Source of the DNA: Croceitalea sp.
GTDB taxonomy: Bacteria > Bacteroidota > Bacteroidia > Flavobacteriales > Flavobacteriaceae
Assembly: GCA_013001145.1 (NCBI GenBank)
Contig: JABDND010000152.1
Span: 1-49,960, forward strand
Reading direction: 5' to 3'
DNA length: 49,960 nucleotides
In this document: one piece after another, positions 35,787 through 44,523 of the stretch
How the letters are laid out: each line of letters starts with the position of its first letter
How positions within the stretch are numbered: the first letter of the stretch is position 1
Position numbers and translations under genes: made by a program
The notes under the pieces: model-generated
The model's input: the letters and a program-made list of their open reading frames with translations, nothing else
Told to the model about the DNA's origin: nothing
The model's database searches: none

Positions 35787-36425
35787 TTATTTCCACTGCT
35801 GTGGATTATTTTTCCACTGCAATAAGGTTTGTAATTGCTCTTCTTTTATGTAATTGGTGTCAGCGGCTTGCTCAATCAAGTGCTGGTAATTGCTCAATGT
35901 GTGCAAGGCTACATTATTATCCTTAAAATTTTTGGTTGCAACTTCAAAGCCATAAGTGAATATGGCAATCATGCCTTTGACGTCTGCACCAGCCGCATTA
36001 AGGGCATTTACGGCATTTAAACTGCTCTTGCCTGTGCTTATCAAATCTTCAATGACAACAACGGTCTGGCCAGCTTCCAAATAGCCCTCTATTTGGTTTT
36101 GTCTGCCATGGGATTTTGGTTCGGGCCTTACATAAATAAAAGGCAAGCCCAAGGCTTCGGCAACTAAAATCCCTATACCTATGGCCCCTGTTGCAACGCC
36201 TGCTATTACATCTGGCTTGCCATATAGGCGATCAACCTGGTTTGAAATTTCTTGACGAACATAATTGCGTATGGTAGGATAAGAGAGTATTATTCGATTA
36301 TCACAATAAATGGGAGACTTCCAACCGGAGGCCCAAGTAAAAGGATTTTCAGGATTCAACTTTATTGCATTAATTTGCAGCAATAGCTCAGCTGTTTTTT
36401 TGGCGCTGTTCTTGTCTAAAATCAT
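35787..36425 (-). CDS. pyrE: Orotate phosphoribosyltransferase
   Basis: 212-residue pyrimidine biosynthesis enzyme converting orotate and PRPP to OMP. The PRPP loop is VVVIEDLISTGKSSLNAVNA near 117-136, and YVRPEPKSHGRQNQIEG near 94 carries the catalytic loop. The start is ATG at 36425 (MILDKNSAKKTAELLLQINA); the frame is open further upstream into the divergent NUDIX gene, but that extension is not conserved in the family. Only 7 nt separate it from the NUDIX start, and a TAnnTTTG box lies 4 nt upstream. Confidence 0.97.
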   Translation of the reverse strand: MILDKNSAKKTAELLLQINAIKLNPENPFTWASGWKSPIYCDNRIILSYPTIRNYVRQEISNQVDRLYGKPDVIAGVATGAIGIGILVAEALGLPFIYVRPEPKSHGRQNQIEGYLEAGQTVVVIEDLISTGKSSLNAVNALNAAGADVKGMIAIFTYGFEVATKNFKDNNVALHTLSNYQHLIEQAADTNYIKEEQLQTLLQWKNNPQQWK

Positions 36426-36429
36426 TGCG

Positions 36430-36437
36430 CAAATGTA
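36430..36437 (-). promoter_or_regulatory. TAnnTTTG box directly upstream of pyrE
   Basis: Minus-strand TACATTTG (36437-36430) fits the -7 consensus perfectly and ends 4 nt before the pyrE ATG; it overlaps the first codons of the divergent NUDIX gene. A transcript from it would be essentially leaderless. Confidence 0.5.
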
Positions 36438-37017
36438 TAAAGTTTTTGTTAATGAATCTTTGCTGATTCTAACAAATGAGAAGCCCAAAAATAATAGCGG
36501 AAATGTATTCCTTATGGAAGGCGATGCTATTAAATATGCTGTCACTTCATTGTTCAAGAAAAAACTTGACCTCGCCTATATTTATGACCCCAGTGAAAAA
36601 ATCGTGGAAAAGTTCAGTACAAAAATCCCCTTGGTTTTGGCGGCAGGCGGACTGGTAAAGAATAAAGCGGGGGAGGTGCTTTTTATTTATCGGAACAATA
36701 AGTGGGATTTGCCAAAAGGTAAACTTGACAAGGGTGAATCCATTGAACAAGCTGCACTTCGCGAGGTGGAAGAAGAAACTGGGGTAACTGGCCTCGTAAT
36801 TGACAAGTATTTAAAAACAACCTATCACGTTTTTAAAAGAAACGGGCATTACCGCTTAAAAAAGGTCTTTTGGTTTGGCATGCACACTAAATATAAAGGG
36901 GAATTGGTTGCTGAACAATCAGAGGGTATCACCAAGGTCAAATGGAAGGGCAAGAAGAAAATTGAAAAAGCCCTAAAGAATTCTTACAAAAATATTCAGT
37001 TGCTTTTTGAAGATTGA
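36433..37017 (+). CDS. NUDIX hydrolase
   Basis: 194-residue protein. The complete Nudix box is GKLDKGESIEQAALREVEEE followed by TGV near residue 97, matching GX5EX7REUXEEXGU. An N-terminal segment of about 60 residues precedes the Nudix fold, so it is longer than minimal MutT proteins. Substrate is probably a nucleoside diphosphate derivative, not identifiable from sequence. The ATG at 36433 is chosen over an open upstream extension that would lie in pyrE. Overlaps the convergent M14 gene by 22 nt. Confidence 0.92.
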   Translation: MYKVFVNESLLILTNEKPKNNSGNVFLMEGDAIKYAVTSLFKKKLDLAYIYDPSEKIVEKFSTKIPLVLAAGGLVKNKAGEVLFIYRNNKWDLPKGKLDKGESIEQAALREVEEETGVTGLVIDKYLKTTYHVFKRNGHYRLKKVFWFGMHTKYKGELVAEQSEGITKVKWKGKKKIEKALKNSYKNIQLLFED

Positions 37018-38792
37018 TAATTTGAAAGTATGTTTTCGGTCTCGCTACCACGCATGATTCTAAATACAGGATATTGCATATGGGCCGATTCGTAATACTT
37101 AGATTGTTTAAAAAGCCAATCCAATTGTGCATACCAGTTCTGTTCAAATTGTGGCTCAGCCATTTTTTTTTGACTAAATTTTTGCCGTAATAGCGAATCA
37201 TTTTCTAATAATTTTAGTGCCTCATCTTCAAATACATAAGGTGAAAACCCTTCTTTTTGTTGTAAAATGGGGTCAAAGAAGTTCCAATTGAAAAAAGAGT
37301 CAGTGGCAGTTGGTTCCAATGTTTCAAGCAAATATCTTATTCCCTTTTGATTGGTTGGAACTACCAAGTCGCCTTTTTCAAATTGCATCAATTTTGTAGA
37401 AACATTAACTAGAGTCCCGTAATGGGGATAATGCCCCTCATAAGGACGATTACTTGTATTATAATCAGAGATACGATAGGACTCAACCAAAAGGGTCGAG
37501 TCTTTGTCCAATAAATGAAATTGTATTTTGTTCTGTTCTAAATGCTCTTTAACTCTCCACCAGCCTTTTTTTATGATATAAGCAGCCGGAATCACTACGG
37601 TGTCTTTTGGATAATACTGATTTTTGTAGATTACTTCTTTTTCTATGGGGATGTTTTCGTCGTATTTAATTCGTTCGAAGCCGGTAACCTGACTGATCAC
37701 TGTGTCGGCTTTAAAGCCCTTGAAATATATGGTCTTTGATTTTGTGGTATCTATTTGCCAGTTCAAATAATACTCTTTCATCGCGTTAATGTTGGTCAAA
37801 GCCCTATTACGTAGGTCTTTTATTTTTTTACGATCTCGTGCTGCAATATTGAGCATTGAAGACAGCACTTGATAAGTACCCAATACCCGTTGTTTATAAG
37901 GTTTGAGCATATGGGTTTCGACCATCATTCCCAGAGTGTTCCAAAGGGTTGTATAGCCTGTTGAATACCTGGGGTGGTCCAAAAATTGGTCAAATCCAGT
38001 TTCAGGAGGACGATTGAATACGTTCACGTAGGGGGTGATATCCCAATTGGCCTTCCCTAATTCTTCAGTTAAACCCGGCATCATCTCTTCATTAAGATAA
38101 GTGCCCAAAGAACCACCCAATTTATTGTGCTGGGTGAACAGATGGGTTAGAGTATATTGATAATTGGCACCATTGCTCACATGATTGTCAATAAACAAAT
38201 CTGGTTGCGTCAAATGAAATATAGTACTAAAAGTTGAGGCGTTTTTGGTGTCACTTTTAATAAAATCCCTATTTAGATCGTAATTTTGAGCGTTGCCCCT
38301 AAAACCATATGCTTTTGGACCATTTTGATTGGCCCTGGTCCAAGAATTTCGATCGAGCATACCACCAACATTATAAACGGGTATGGTGACTACGACAATA
38401 TTTTTTGGGCCTTTAAGAAAATTGGAGGCCAAATCTCTGAATAAAAGCATCGTGGCATCAATACCGTCACTCTCGCCCGGGTGAATGCCGTTGTTGATAA
38501 GTACAACAAGTTTGTCGGCGCCCAATTTTTGAAAATTGAAAATACCATCGGCATTGTAGGTAACTAAATGTAAAGGTTTGCCGCTATCTGTTTCACCAAT
38601 GGTCTGAACATTGATCTCAGGAGTATTTTTGGCAAGTTTTAAGTAAAACTCAATAACTTCTTCATAGGTAGCTGTTTGTTGGCCATTTGAAGTTTCAAAA
38701 ACAGTTTTAAAAACAGGTTGTGGCTTTTGCTCCTCTGTCTTACAAGATAAAAGGACTAAAAAAATGAAGAAGAAAAAATAGTTGCGCATCAT
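36996..38792 (-). CDS. M14 family zinc carboxypeptidase lipoprotein
   Basis: 598 residues. Lipoprotein signal MMRNYFFFFIFLVLLSC with the lipobox cysteine at 17, so it is probably anchored in an outer or inner membrane. Zinc ligands His and Glu lie in NNGIHPGESDG near 102, the third ligand in FIDNHVSNG near 203, and the probable catalytic Glu in MMVETHMLKPYK near 285. The C-terminal half (about 330-598) is a further domain of unknown role. Likely trims peptides or peptidoglycan-derived peptides. An extended GTG start at 38852 is rejected because the -7 box lies inside it. Confidence 0.92.
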   Translation of the reverse strand: MMRNYFFFFIFLVLLSCKTEEQKPQPVFKTVFETSNGQQTATYEEVIEFYLKLAKNTPEINVQTIGETDSGKPLHLVTYNADGIFNFQKLGADKLVVLINNGIHPGESDGIDATMLLFRDLASNFLKGPKNIVVVTIPVYNVGGMLDRNSWTRANQNGPKAYGFRGNAQNYDLNRDFIKSDTKNASTFSTIFHLTQPDLFIDNHVSNGANYQYTLTHLFTQHNKLGGSLGTYLNEEMMPGLTEELGKANWDITPYVNVFNRPPETGFDQFLDHPRYSTGYTTLWNTLGMMVETHMLKPYKQRVLGTYQVLSSMLNIAARDRKKIKDLRNRALTNINAMKEYYLNWQIDTTKSKTIYFKGFKADTVISQVTGFERIKYDENIPIEKEVIYKNQYYPKDTVVIPAAYIIKKGWWRVKEHLEQNKIQFHLLDKDSTLLVESYRISDYNTSNRPYEGHYPHYGTLVNVSTKLMQFEKGDLVVPTNQKGIRYLLETLEPTATDSFFNWNFFDPILQQKEGFSPYVFEDEALKLLENDSLLRQKFSQKKMAEPQFEQNWYAQLDWLFKQSKYYESAHMQYPVFRIMRGSETENILSNYQSSKSN

Positions 38793-38831
38793 TAATTTGG
38801 GAAAGGTTGTTTTTTGGTCGAACACTACTTT

Positions 38832-38839
38832 CAAAAATA
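38832..38839 (-). promoter_or_regulatory. -7 element of the M14 carboxypeptidase gene
   Basis: Minus-strand TATTTTTG (38839-38832), perfect TAnnTTTG, about 40 nt before the ATG at 38792. No -33 TTG at standard spacing. Confidence 0.45.
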
Positions 38840-38852
38840 AACAATTCAACAC

Positions 38853-39266
38853 TTATGATGCTAAATCAATAGGTATTAGTTCTTCTATGTCAATTGAAAA
38901 TATAGGTTTGTTTTTAAACGCCAACTCATGTATTGTTCTGGTCTGATATTTTTTCCATTTATTGACATCGGCAGGGTCAATGGATGAAGTAATGATGTTG
39001 ATCTTTATTTTTTTGCGAACAGGTATTTTAATGAACTCTTCTAGAAATTCCCATCCATCCATGATTGGCATATTGATGTCCAAGAAAATGACATCGGGTA
39101 TTTCATTATGCATTTTTATTCCCTTCAAAATGGAGTTCAAGGCTGTTTTGCCATTTTTAAATTCATATACATGCTCATATTCTACTACTTTTTCCAATAG
39201 CTTCTTCATGCCAAAAAGGGTTATGGCATCATCATCGATTATGTATATGGATTTAATTTTCGTCAT
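38853..39266 (-). CDS. Receiver-only response regulator
   Basis: 137 residues, a single REC domain: acidic pocket IYIIDDDAIT near 8, phospho-accepting Asp in DVIFLDINMPIMDG near 60, and a conserved Ser/Thr in INIITSS near 90. The usual lysine appears in AFKNKP. No output domain, so it probably passes phosphate or binds a partner. Its start overlaps the PAS histidine kinase gene by 14 nt, making that kinase the obvious partner. Confidence 0.93.
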   Translation of the reverse strand: MTKIKSIYIIDDDAITLFGMKKLLEKVVEYEHVYEFKNGKTALNSILKGIKMHNEIPDVIFLDINMPIMDGWEFLEEFIKIPVRKKIKINIITSSIDPADVNKWKKYQTRTIHELAFKNKPIFSIDIEELIPIDLAS

Positions 39267-41097
39267 TTAAGTGCACCCTAAATTTGGTTCCTTTGCCCAC
39301 CTCACTTTCCGCAACTATGCTTCCGCCCATTGCCTCAATTTGATTTTTGGCAATATAAAGGCCTATACCCCTTGCATCTTTGTTGTTATGAAATGTTTTG
39401 TACATGCCAAACAGTTTAGAGCCATATTTGTTTAAATCTATTCCCAGCCCGTTGTCCGAAACTTCAAATACGGTTTCGCTACCATTTTTAGAGGCTTCAA
39501 GACTTATAACCGGGTTTCGATCTGGATGACGGTATTTGACGGCATTGTTTATTAAATTGAGTAAAATACTTTCTATGTATGCCGGAACAGCTTGTACTAT
39601 TAAATTATTTGGAACCCTTTTATTGATGATTGCCTTGTTTTTTTGAAGAAAGGCTGCCAAATTTTGTTCCACCTTTAAAATTTGATTGTTCAGATCAACA
39701 TCTTTTTTCTCAATGTTCACATTGGTACTAATATCTACCACTTCATTTAAATTCTCAAGGGTTTCCAACAAGTTGTCCGATGCATGTAGTAACATATCTA
39801 GAATACGTTTCCTTTCACTTTCATCCTCTTCTTGAACTAAAAAGTCAAGCAACATTGAAAAGTTCGCAGAGTGTGAACGAAGGTTATGGGAAACAATATG
39901 GGCGAAATTGACCAATTTTTTATTTTGAATCGAGGAGATATTTATCAAATCTTGAAGTTGGGCCTCCTTTTGTTTGAGGTTGGATATATCTACACTAATA
40001 CCTATTAACCCTTGTACTTCTCCCTGAATATTAAGCCATGGAATCTTAGAAGTCAAAAAAGAAGTTGATTTACCGTCTTTTTTGACGTTAGTGGTTTCTT
40101 TCCCCAATATGGGCTGCTTGGTTTTCATCACATGCAAATCTTCATCTCTTGAAATTTGGGCTATATTTTCGTCGTAAAGATCAAAATCGCTTTTACCCAA
40201 TAGGGCTTCTGCACTTTTGTAGCCTAAATATTCGTATTCAGATTTATTGATGAGTACCTTTCTTGACTCTTTGTCCTTTACAAAAACATTGAGCGGAAGG
40301 TTATCTATTATGGCCTTTAAAAGTTGTTGGTTCTCTATTATGGCATTTTCAGCATCTACTTGTTCGGTGATATCTTGAAATGTGCCGATCAGGCGTGTCA
40401 ATTTTTTGTTTTTGTAAATGGGCTTTCCAGCAGCCAACACCCATTTTTCTTCACCCTTTTGGGTTACGATTTCAAGTTTTTCGCAATATGGCTCCCCTTT
40501 ATCAATGCAATTATGCACAAGCATACCGATCAAATTTCTGGAATGCCCCATTTTATAGAAGTCAATTGCACTATCTATATTGGGCGCATAATCTAATTCG
40601 ACATCATGAATTTTTTTGGTCATATCTGACCATACAAGTTCATTGGTCACCACATTGAGTTCCCAAGTACCTACTTTAGATATCTCTGATTGCTGCCTTA
40701 AAAGGTCTTCCAGTTTTTCGTATAGAAGTTCATTGGTAACCCGTGGCGTAACGTCTTGAATATGAATTATGGCACCAATAATGTTTTCTCTTTCATCGTA
40801 CCAAGGTACATTGTGCCATTCAAACCATTTTTCACCCTCATTTGGTAAAAAATAACTCTGAAGTCCCTTTTCTGTTTCTCCGTTGAAGCAATTTTTAAGA
40901 CATTTTTTCCATTCTTTGGTGTCATCATTAAATAGACCGAATAGAACTTTGCCCAGTACTTCATGCTTATTGAGACTAAAAAACTCAAACCAAATATCTG
41001 AGGCTCCTATCAGCTCAAATTTTGTATTTATCAATGCCGTTGCATTGGGCAATTGTTTCAAAAGATAGTCGTGTGATATGGCCAGTGTGGTTTTCAA
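39253..41097 (-). CDS. Soluble multi-PAS sensor histidine kinase
   Basis: 614 residues without a transmembrane segment, so probably cytoplasmic. Three PAS domains: about 15-115, 135-245 (ending LIGTFQDITEQVDAENAI) and 255-375 (NLPLNVFVKDKESRKVLINK ... LIGISVDISNLKQKE). The dimerisation helix has His404 in AHIVSHNLRSHSANFSML. HATPase boxes are LINNAVKYRHPDR, VSDNGLGI and GIGLYIAK. There is no ATG in frame near the front (TAA upstream), so TTG at 41097 is the likely start. Coupled to the receiver-only regulator downstream. The signal is unknown. Confidence 0.92.
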   Translation of the reverse strand: MKTTLAISHDYLLKQLPNATALINTKFELIGASDIWFEFFSLNKHEVLGKVLFGLFNDDTKEWKKCLKNCFNGETEKGLQSYFLPNEGEKWFEWHNVPWYDERENIIGAIIHIQDVTPRVTNELLYEKLEDLLRQQSEISKVGTWELNVVTNELVWSDMTKKIHDVELDYAPNIDSAIDFYKMGHSRNLIGMLVHNCIDKGEPYCEKLEIVTQKGEEKWVLAAGKPIYKNKKLTRLIGTFQDITEQVDAENAIIENQQLLKAIIDNLPLNVFVKDKESRKVLINKSEYEYLGYKSAEALLGKSDFDLYDENIAQISRDEDLHVMKTKQPILGKETTNVKKDGKSTSFLTSKIPWLNIQGEVQGLIGISVDISNLKQKEAQLQDLINISSIQNKKLVNFAHIVSHNLRSHSANFSMLLDFLVQEEDESERKRILDMLLHASDNLLETLENLNEVVDISTNVNIEKKDVDLNNQILKVEQNLAAFLQKNKAIINKRVPNNLIVQAVPAYIESILLNLINNAVKYRHPDRNPVISLEASKNGSETVFEVSDNGLGIDLNKYGSKLFGMYKTFHNNKDARGIGLYIAKNQIEAMGGSIVAESEVGKGTKFRVHLNDEN

Positions 41098-41138
41098 GGT
41101 GTCAATTAAGATTTGGTATGATTATGTGTATTTTCTTA

Positions 41139-41146
41139 CAAAAATA
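41139..41146 (-). promoter_or_regulatory. -7 element of the PAS histidine kinase gene
   Basis: Minus-strand TATTTTTG (41146-41139), perfect TAnnTTTG, about 40 nt before the TTG start at 41097. The -33 element is unclear. Confidence 0.45.
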
Positions 41147-41259
41147 GATGTATATAACAAAATAATTAAGAATTTGTTGTGTAGGCGTATAAAGTTGTGG
41201 TAGCCCAGATGTTTGGCAAAAAAAAGCCTAGAGCGGTATTTTGATGAAAATTGGAATTA

Positions 41260-41727
41260 CTACTTCCGTTTACCCGAAAAGGTAACCGTAGCCGGCACAA
41301 GACCGCTAAAATCGCCACCATTGCGAATTACATCGCGGACAATGGAAGAGCTTATATATGATTTTCCCGAAGAGGTCAACAAGAAAACGGTCTCGATTTC
41401 TGACAATTTGCGGTTAGTATGTGCAATGGCCTTTTCAAATTCAAAATCACCTGGGTTTCGTAATCCCCTTAAAATGAAATTGGCGCTCATCTTTTTACAA
41501 AAATCCACCGTTAGACCCTCATATGTTGCTACTTTGATCTTTGGCTCATCTTTGAATGCTTCTTCAATAAATTTTCGGCGCTCCTCCAGAGTGAACATAT
41601 ACTTTTTATCGGTATTTATACCAATGGCAATAATGAGTTCATCAAACAAGGTGATGCCCCTTTGAATAATATCATAATGCCCTAAGGTAAGGGGGTCAAA
41701 TGAGCCTGGAAAAATTGCGCGCCTCAT
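41260..41727 (-). CDS. coaD: Phosphopantetheine adenylyltransferase
   Basis: 155-residue enzyme of coenzyme A synthesis (4'-phosphopantetheine plus ATP to dephospho-CoA). The N-terminal nucleotidyltransferase motif is IFPGSFDPLTLGHYDII, and the C-terminal motif is ISSSIVRDVIR. Length and start are typical. Starts 24 nt after ddl and is probably cotranscribed with it. Confidence 0.97.
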   Translation of the reverse strand: MRRAIFPGSFDPLTLGHYDIIQRGITLFDELIIAIGINTDKKYMFTLEERRKFIEEAFKDEPKIKVATYEGLTVDFCKKMSANFILRGLRNPGDFEFEKAIAHTNRKLSEIETVFLLTSSGKSYISSSIVRDVIRNGGDFSGLVPATVTFSGKRK

Positions 41728-41751
41728 ACTAATGGTTCGGTTTTCTTAAAA

Positions 41752-42738
41752 TTACGAATTATTATTCTTCAAGGCCTCTTCAATGGAGCTACCAAATAAA
41801 TCTGCCAAAGAGATACCTGCGGCTTTGGCCTGTTTGGGCAAAATGCTTTCTTCGGTAAGACCTGGTGTCGTATTTAGTTCCAACATAAAGGGCTCATCAT
41901 CTATAATTATAAATTCACTTCGACTAAAGCCTTTCATTTTCAATACCTTATATACTTTTTTAGCTATTTTGGCCACTTTTTTTTGCTGCTTGTCTGAAAT
42001 TCTAGCTGGGGTTATTTCTTGCGATTTACCCTCATATTTGGCTTCATAATCAAAAAAATCGTTCTCACTTATAATTTCTGTCATGGGCAATACTTTGATC
42101 TCACCTTTATAGGTAATCACTCCTACAGATACTTCAATCCCATCTAAAAAAGATTCTATGATGATTTCATTGTCCTCCTCAAAAGCTTTTTTAATTGCCC
42201 CATGAAGATCTTCTTTCTGATATACTTTTGAGATACCATAACTACTGCCGGCCCTATTGGCTTTTACAAAACACGGGAGCCCAACTTTTTGCACAATTTC
42301 ATCAGCGTTAATTTGATCACCTTCATTTAGAAAATAAGAGGTTGCGCATTTTATACCATAAGGACTTAGCGCACTGAGTAAATCGCGTTTATTGAACGTC
42401 AATGCCGCTTGATAATGGTCACATGATGTTTGCGGTAACTTCAACAGTTCAAAAAAGGCTTGCATGAGGCCATCTTCACCAGGAGTGCCGTGTATGGCGT
42501 TAAAAACACAATCAAATTTTATTTTTTCACCATGTAACATCAAACTAAAATCATCTTTTAAAATTGGGTGTTGTTGTCCCTTGTCATCTTTATGGTACCA
42601 TGATTCTGAAGTAATTATAATACTATAAGTATTAAACTTTTGCGAATCCAAGTGTTGCGCTACAACAGCACCACTCTTGAGCGAAATATGGTATTCACTT
42701 GAATAGCCTCCCATAATGATGGCGATGTTTTTCTTCAT
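41752..42738 (-). CDS. ddl: D-alanine--D-alanine ligase
   Basis: 328-residue ATP-grasp enzyme of peptidoglycan precursor synthesis. The N terminus is KKNIAIIMGGYSSEYHISLK. GTPGEDGLMQAFFELL lies near 82; the ATP-binding segments (CFVKANRAGSSYGISKV) and the metal-binding FMLELNTTPGLTEESILPKQ follow. The ATG at 42738 is family-typical; the frame is open further upstream to a TTG at 42801 over the divergent promoter region. Divergent from the PASTA gene. Confidence 0.97.
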   Translation of the reverse strand: MKKNIAIIMGGYSSEYHISLKSGAVVAQHLDSQKFNTYSIIITSESWYHKDDKGQQHPILKDDFSLMLHGEKIKFDCVFNAIHGTPGEDGLMQAFFELLKLPQTSCDHYQAALTFNKRDLLSALSPYGIKCATSYFLNEGDQINADEIVQKVGLPCFVKANRAGSSYGISKVYQKEDLHGAIKKAFEEDNEIIIESFLDGIEVSVGVITYKGEIKVLPMTEIISENDFFDYEAKYEGKSQEITPARISDKQQKKVAKIAKKVYKVLKMKGFSRSEFIIIDDEPFMLELNTTPGLTEESILPKQAKAAGISLADLFGSSIEEALKNNNS

Positions 42739-42786
42739 GCGATTAATTAAGATGAAGCCAAAGTAAATAAAAAAGGGCTGTTTTTC

Positions 42787-42794
42787 TATATTTG
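42787..42794 (+). promoter_or_regulatory. -7 element of the PASTA-rluD transcript
   Basis: TATATTTG at 42787-42794 is a perfect TAnnTTTG, 18 nt before the ATG at 42813. The -33 TTG is not evident. Confidence 0.5.
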
Positions 42795-42812
42795 CCTTCA
42801 CAACGATTTTCC

Positions 42813-43403
42813 ATGAAGCAATTTTTAAATTTTTTAGGCAGCAAGACTTTTTTTCTGCAATTGGCCTTGGCCCTCATTGTAGTGGTCTTATTGTGCTTTA
42901 TGGTTTTACAGTGGTTAAAGAGTGCAACCAATCATAGCGAATTTGTTGAAGTGCCGGATTTTTCTAAAATGTCGGTAATGGATATGAGAAAAGCCGCCGA
43001 AGAAGCCGGACTTCGGTATGAGGTTTTGGACTCCACCAATTTTGACCCCAGTTATCCGCGTTTTTCAATATTGGAACAAGATCCCCCGCCTGGAACAAAG
43101 GTAAAGGATAATCGAAAAATTTATTTTACCGTAAATCCATCGGGTTATAAAAAGGTTAGCGTGCCCAATATTATACAAGTTACCCAACGCAACGCCACTT
43201 CAATGCTCAGGGCTGTGGGTCTTGATGTGCAAAGAGTCACTTACATTGATGAGTTGGGGAAGGATATGGTTTACCAAATAAAGTTTAAGGGTAAATATGT
43301 AAGTCCCGGCGACAAACTTCCAAAAACTTCCAAGATTGAGCTTATTTGCGGCAATGGCACCATACCCAAAAAGGCAATTATACAAGCAGAATCTAAAAAC
43401 TAA
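42813..43403 (+). CDS. PASTA domain-containing membrane protein
   Basis: 196 residues: a short cytoplasmic N terminus, one transmembrane helix (about 16-38, LQLALALIVVVLLCFMVLQW), then two PASTA repeats (about 50-115 beginning EVPDFSKMSVMDMRKAAEEA, and 120-185 beginning VSVPNIIQVTQRNATSMLRA). No kinase domain, so it is a stand-alone PASTA protein, probably binding peptidoglycan precursors or septal components in the periplasm. The ATG at 42813 follows the -7 box. Its stop overlaps the rluD start by one base (TAATG). Confidence 0.9.
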   Translation: MKQFLNFLGSKTFFLQLALALIVVVLLCFMVLQWLKSATNHSEFVEVPDFSKMSVMDMRKAAEEAGLRYEVLDSTNFDPSYPRFSILEQDPPPGTKVKDNRKIYFTVNPSGYKKVSVPNIIQVTQRNATSMLRAVGLDVQRVTYIDELGKDMVYQIKFKGKYVSPGDKLPKTSKIELICGNGTIPKKAIIQAESKN

Positions 43404-44428
43404 TGGACAACTTGGAAGAGGCTGACATGGCCCAAGATGAACTTTTTGAGCACCATAAGTTTGTGGCCTCAAAAGGACAGGAGCCATTAAGAGTCGATAA
43501 ATTTCTAATGAACTTTATCGAAAATGCAACCCGAAACAAAATACAGCAAGCAGCCAAACAAGGTCATATTTGGGTAAATGGAAGTATTGTAAAGCAAAAC
43601 TACAAAGTAAAGGCAGGTGATGAGGTTAAGGTGCTTTTTGAACATCCGCCATATGAATTTTTGCTGACTCCGGAAGACATTCCTCTTGATATCGTTTATG
43701 AAGATGATATTCTTTTGGTGGTCAACAAGCCAGCTGGTATGGTAGTGCATCCTGGGCATGGAAATTATTCGGGTACAATGATCAACGCACTTGTGCATCA
43801 TTTTGAAAATTTGCCCAACAATAGTTCAAACAGACCGGGCTTGGTACATAGAATTGATAAAGACACCTCTGGCTTATTGGTGGTTGCCAAAACAGAAGCC
43901 GCCATGACACATTTGGCGAAGCAGTTTTTTGATAAAACCAGTGAACGGGAATATGTGGCATTGGTTTGGGGCAATGTGGAGCATGAAGCGGGAACTATTG
44001 AAGGTAACTTGGCCAGAAACCCGAAAAACAGATTGCAGATGATGGTTTTTCCTGAGGGCGAAATAGGTAAAGAAGCCATCACGCATTACGAAGTAATTGA
44101 GCGTTTGGGCTACGTGACATTGGTATCATGTAAACTGGAGACCGGCCGTACGCATCAAATTCGAGCGCACATGAAGTATATTGGGCATACCCTGTTCAAC
44201 GACGAACGGTATGGAGGCAATCAGGTTTTAAAAGGCACTACGTTTACCAAATACAAGCAATTTGTTGATAATGCCTTTAAAATACTGCCCAGACAGGCCT
44301 TGCATGCCAAGATGTTAGGTTTTGTGCATCCTGTAAGTGGTAAAATGATGCGATTTGAAACACCGTTACCAGATGATATGGCACAGTGCATTGAAAAATG
44401 GCGAAATTATGCCAAACACTCGAGCTAA
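43403..44428 (+). CDS. rluD: Pseudouridine synthase, RluD family
   Basis: 341-residue rRNA modification enzyme. N-terminal S4 RNA-binding domain (LRVDKFLMNFIENATRNKIQ), then the catalytic domain with the active-site Asp in LVHRIDKDTSGLLVVAKT near 155 and the block GRTHQIRAHM near 248. In E. coli RluD modifies helix 69 of 23S rRNA; the exact target here is inferred from family. Translationally coupled to the PASTA gene. Confidence 0.95.
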   Translation: MDNLEEADMAQDELFEHHKFVASKGQEPLRVDKFLMNFIENATRNKIQQAAKQGHIWVNGSIVKQNYKVKAGDEVKVLFEHPPYEFLLTPEDIPLDIVYEDDILLVVNKPAGMVVHPGHGNYSGTMINALVHHFENLPNNSSNRPGLVHRIDKDTSGLLVVAKTEAAMTHLAKQFFDKTSEREYVALVWGNVEHEAGTIEGNLARNPKNRLQMMVFPEGEIGKEAITHYEVIERLGYVTLVSCKLETGRTHQIRAHMKYIGHTLFNDERYGGNQVLKGTTFTKYKQFVDNAFKILPRQALHAKMLGFVHPVSGKMMRFETPLPDDMAQCIEKWRNYAKHSS

Positions 44429-44523
44429 AAATAAGTTATCTCAATAGGTCCATTGAAAAGTACTTTTGGCTTGTTGGGCGTGATTCATATATTGGCTTTA
44501 TTTTTATTTCAAATTGTGGTTTT

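Noticed and set aside
36426-36557. N-terminal extension of PyrE
   Set aside because: It would read antisense through the NUDIX gene and is absent from the family; the -7 box lies inside it.
41213-41665. 150-codon plus-strand ORF
   Set aside because: Antisense to coaD, whose motifs are complete on the other strand.
44398-44523. N-terminal extension of YaaA
   Set aside because: Overlaps the end of rluD and is not part of the family; the ATG at 44524 gives the standard N terminus.
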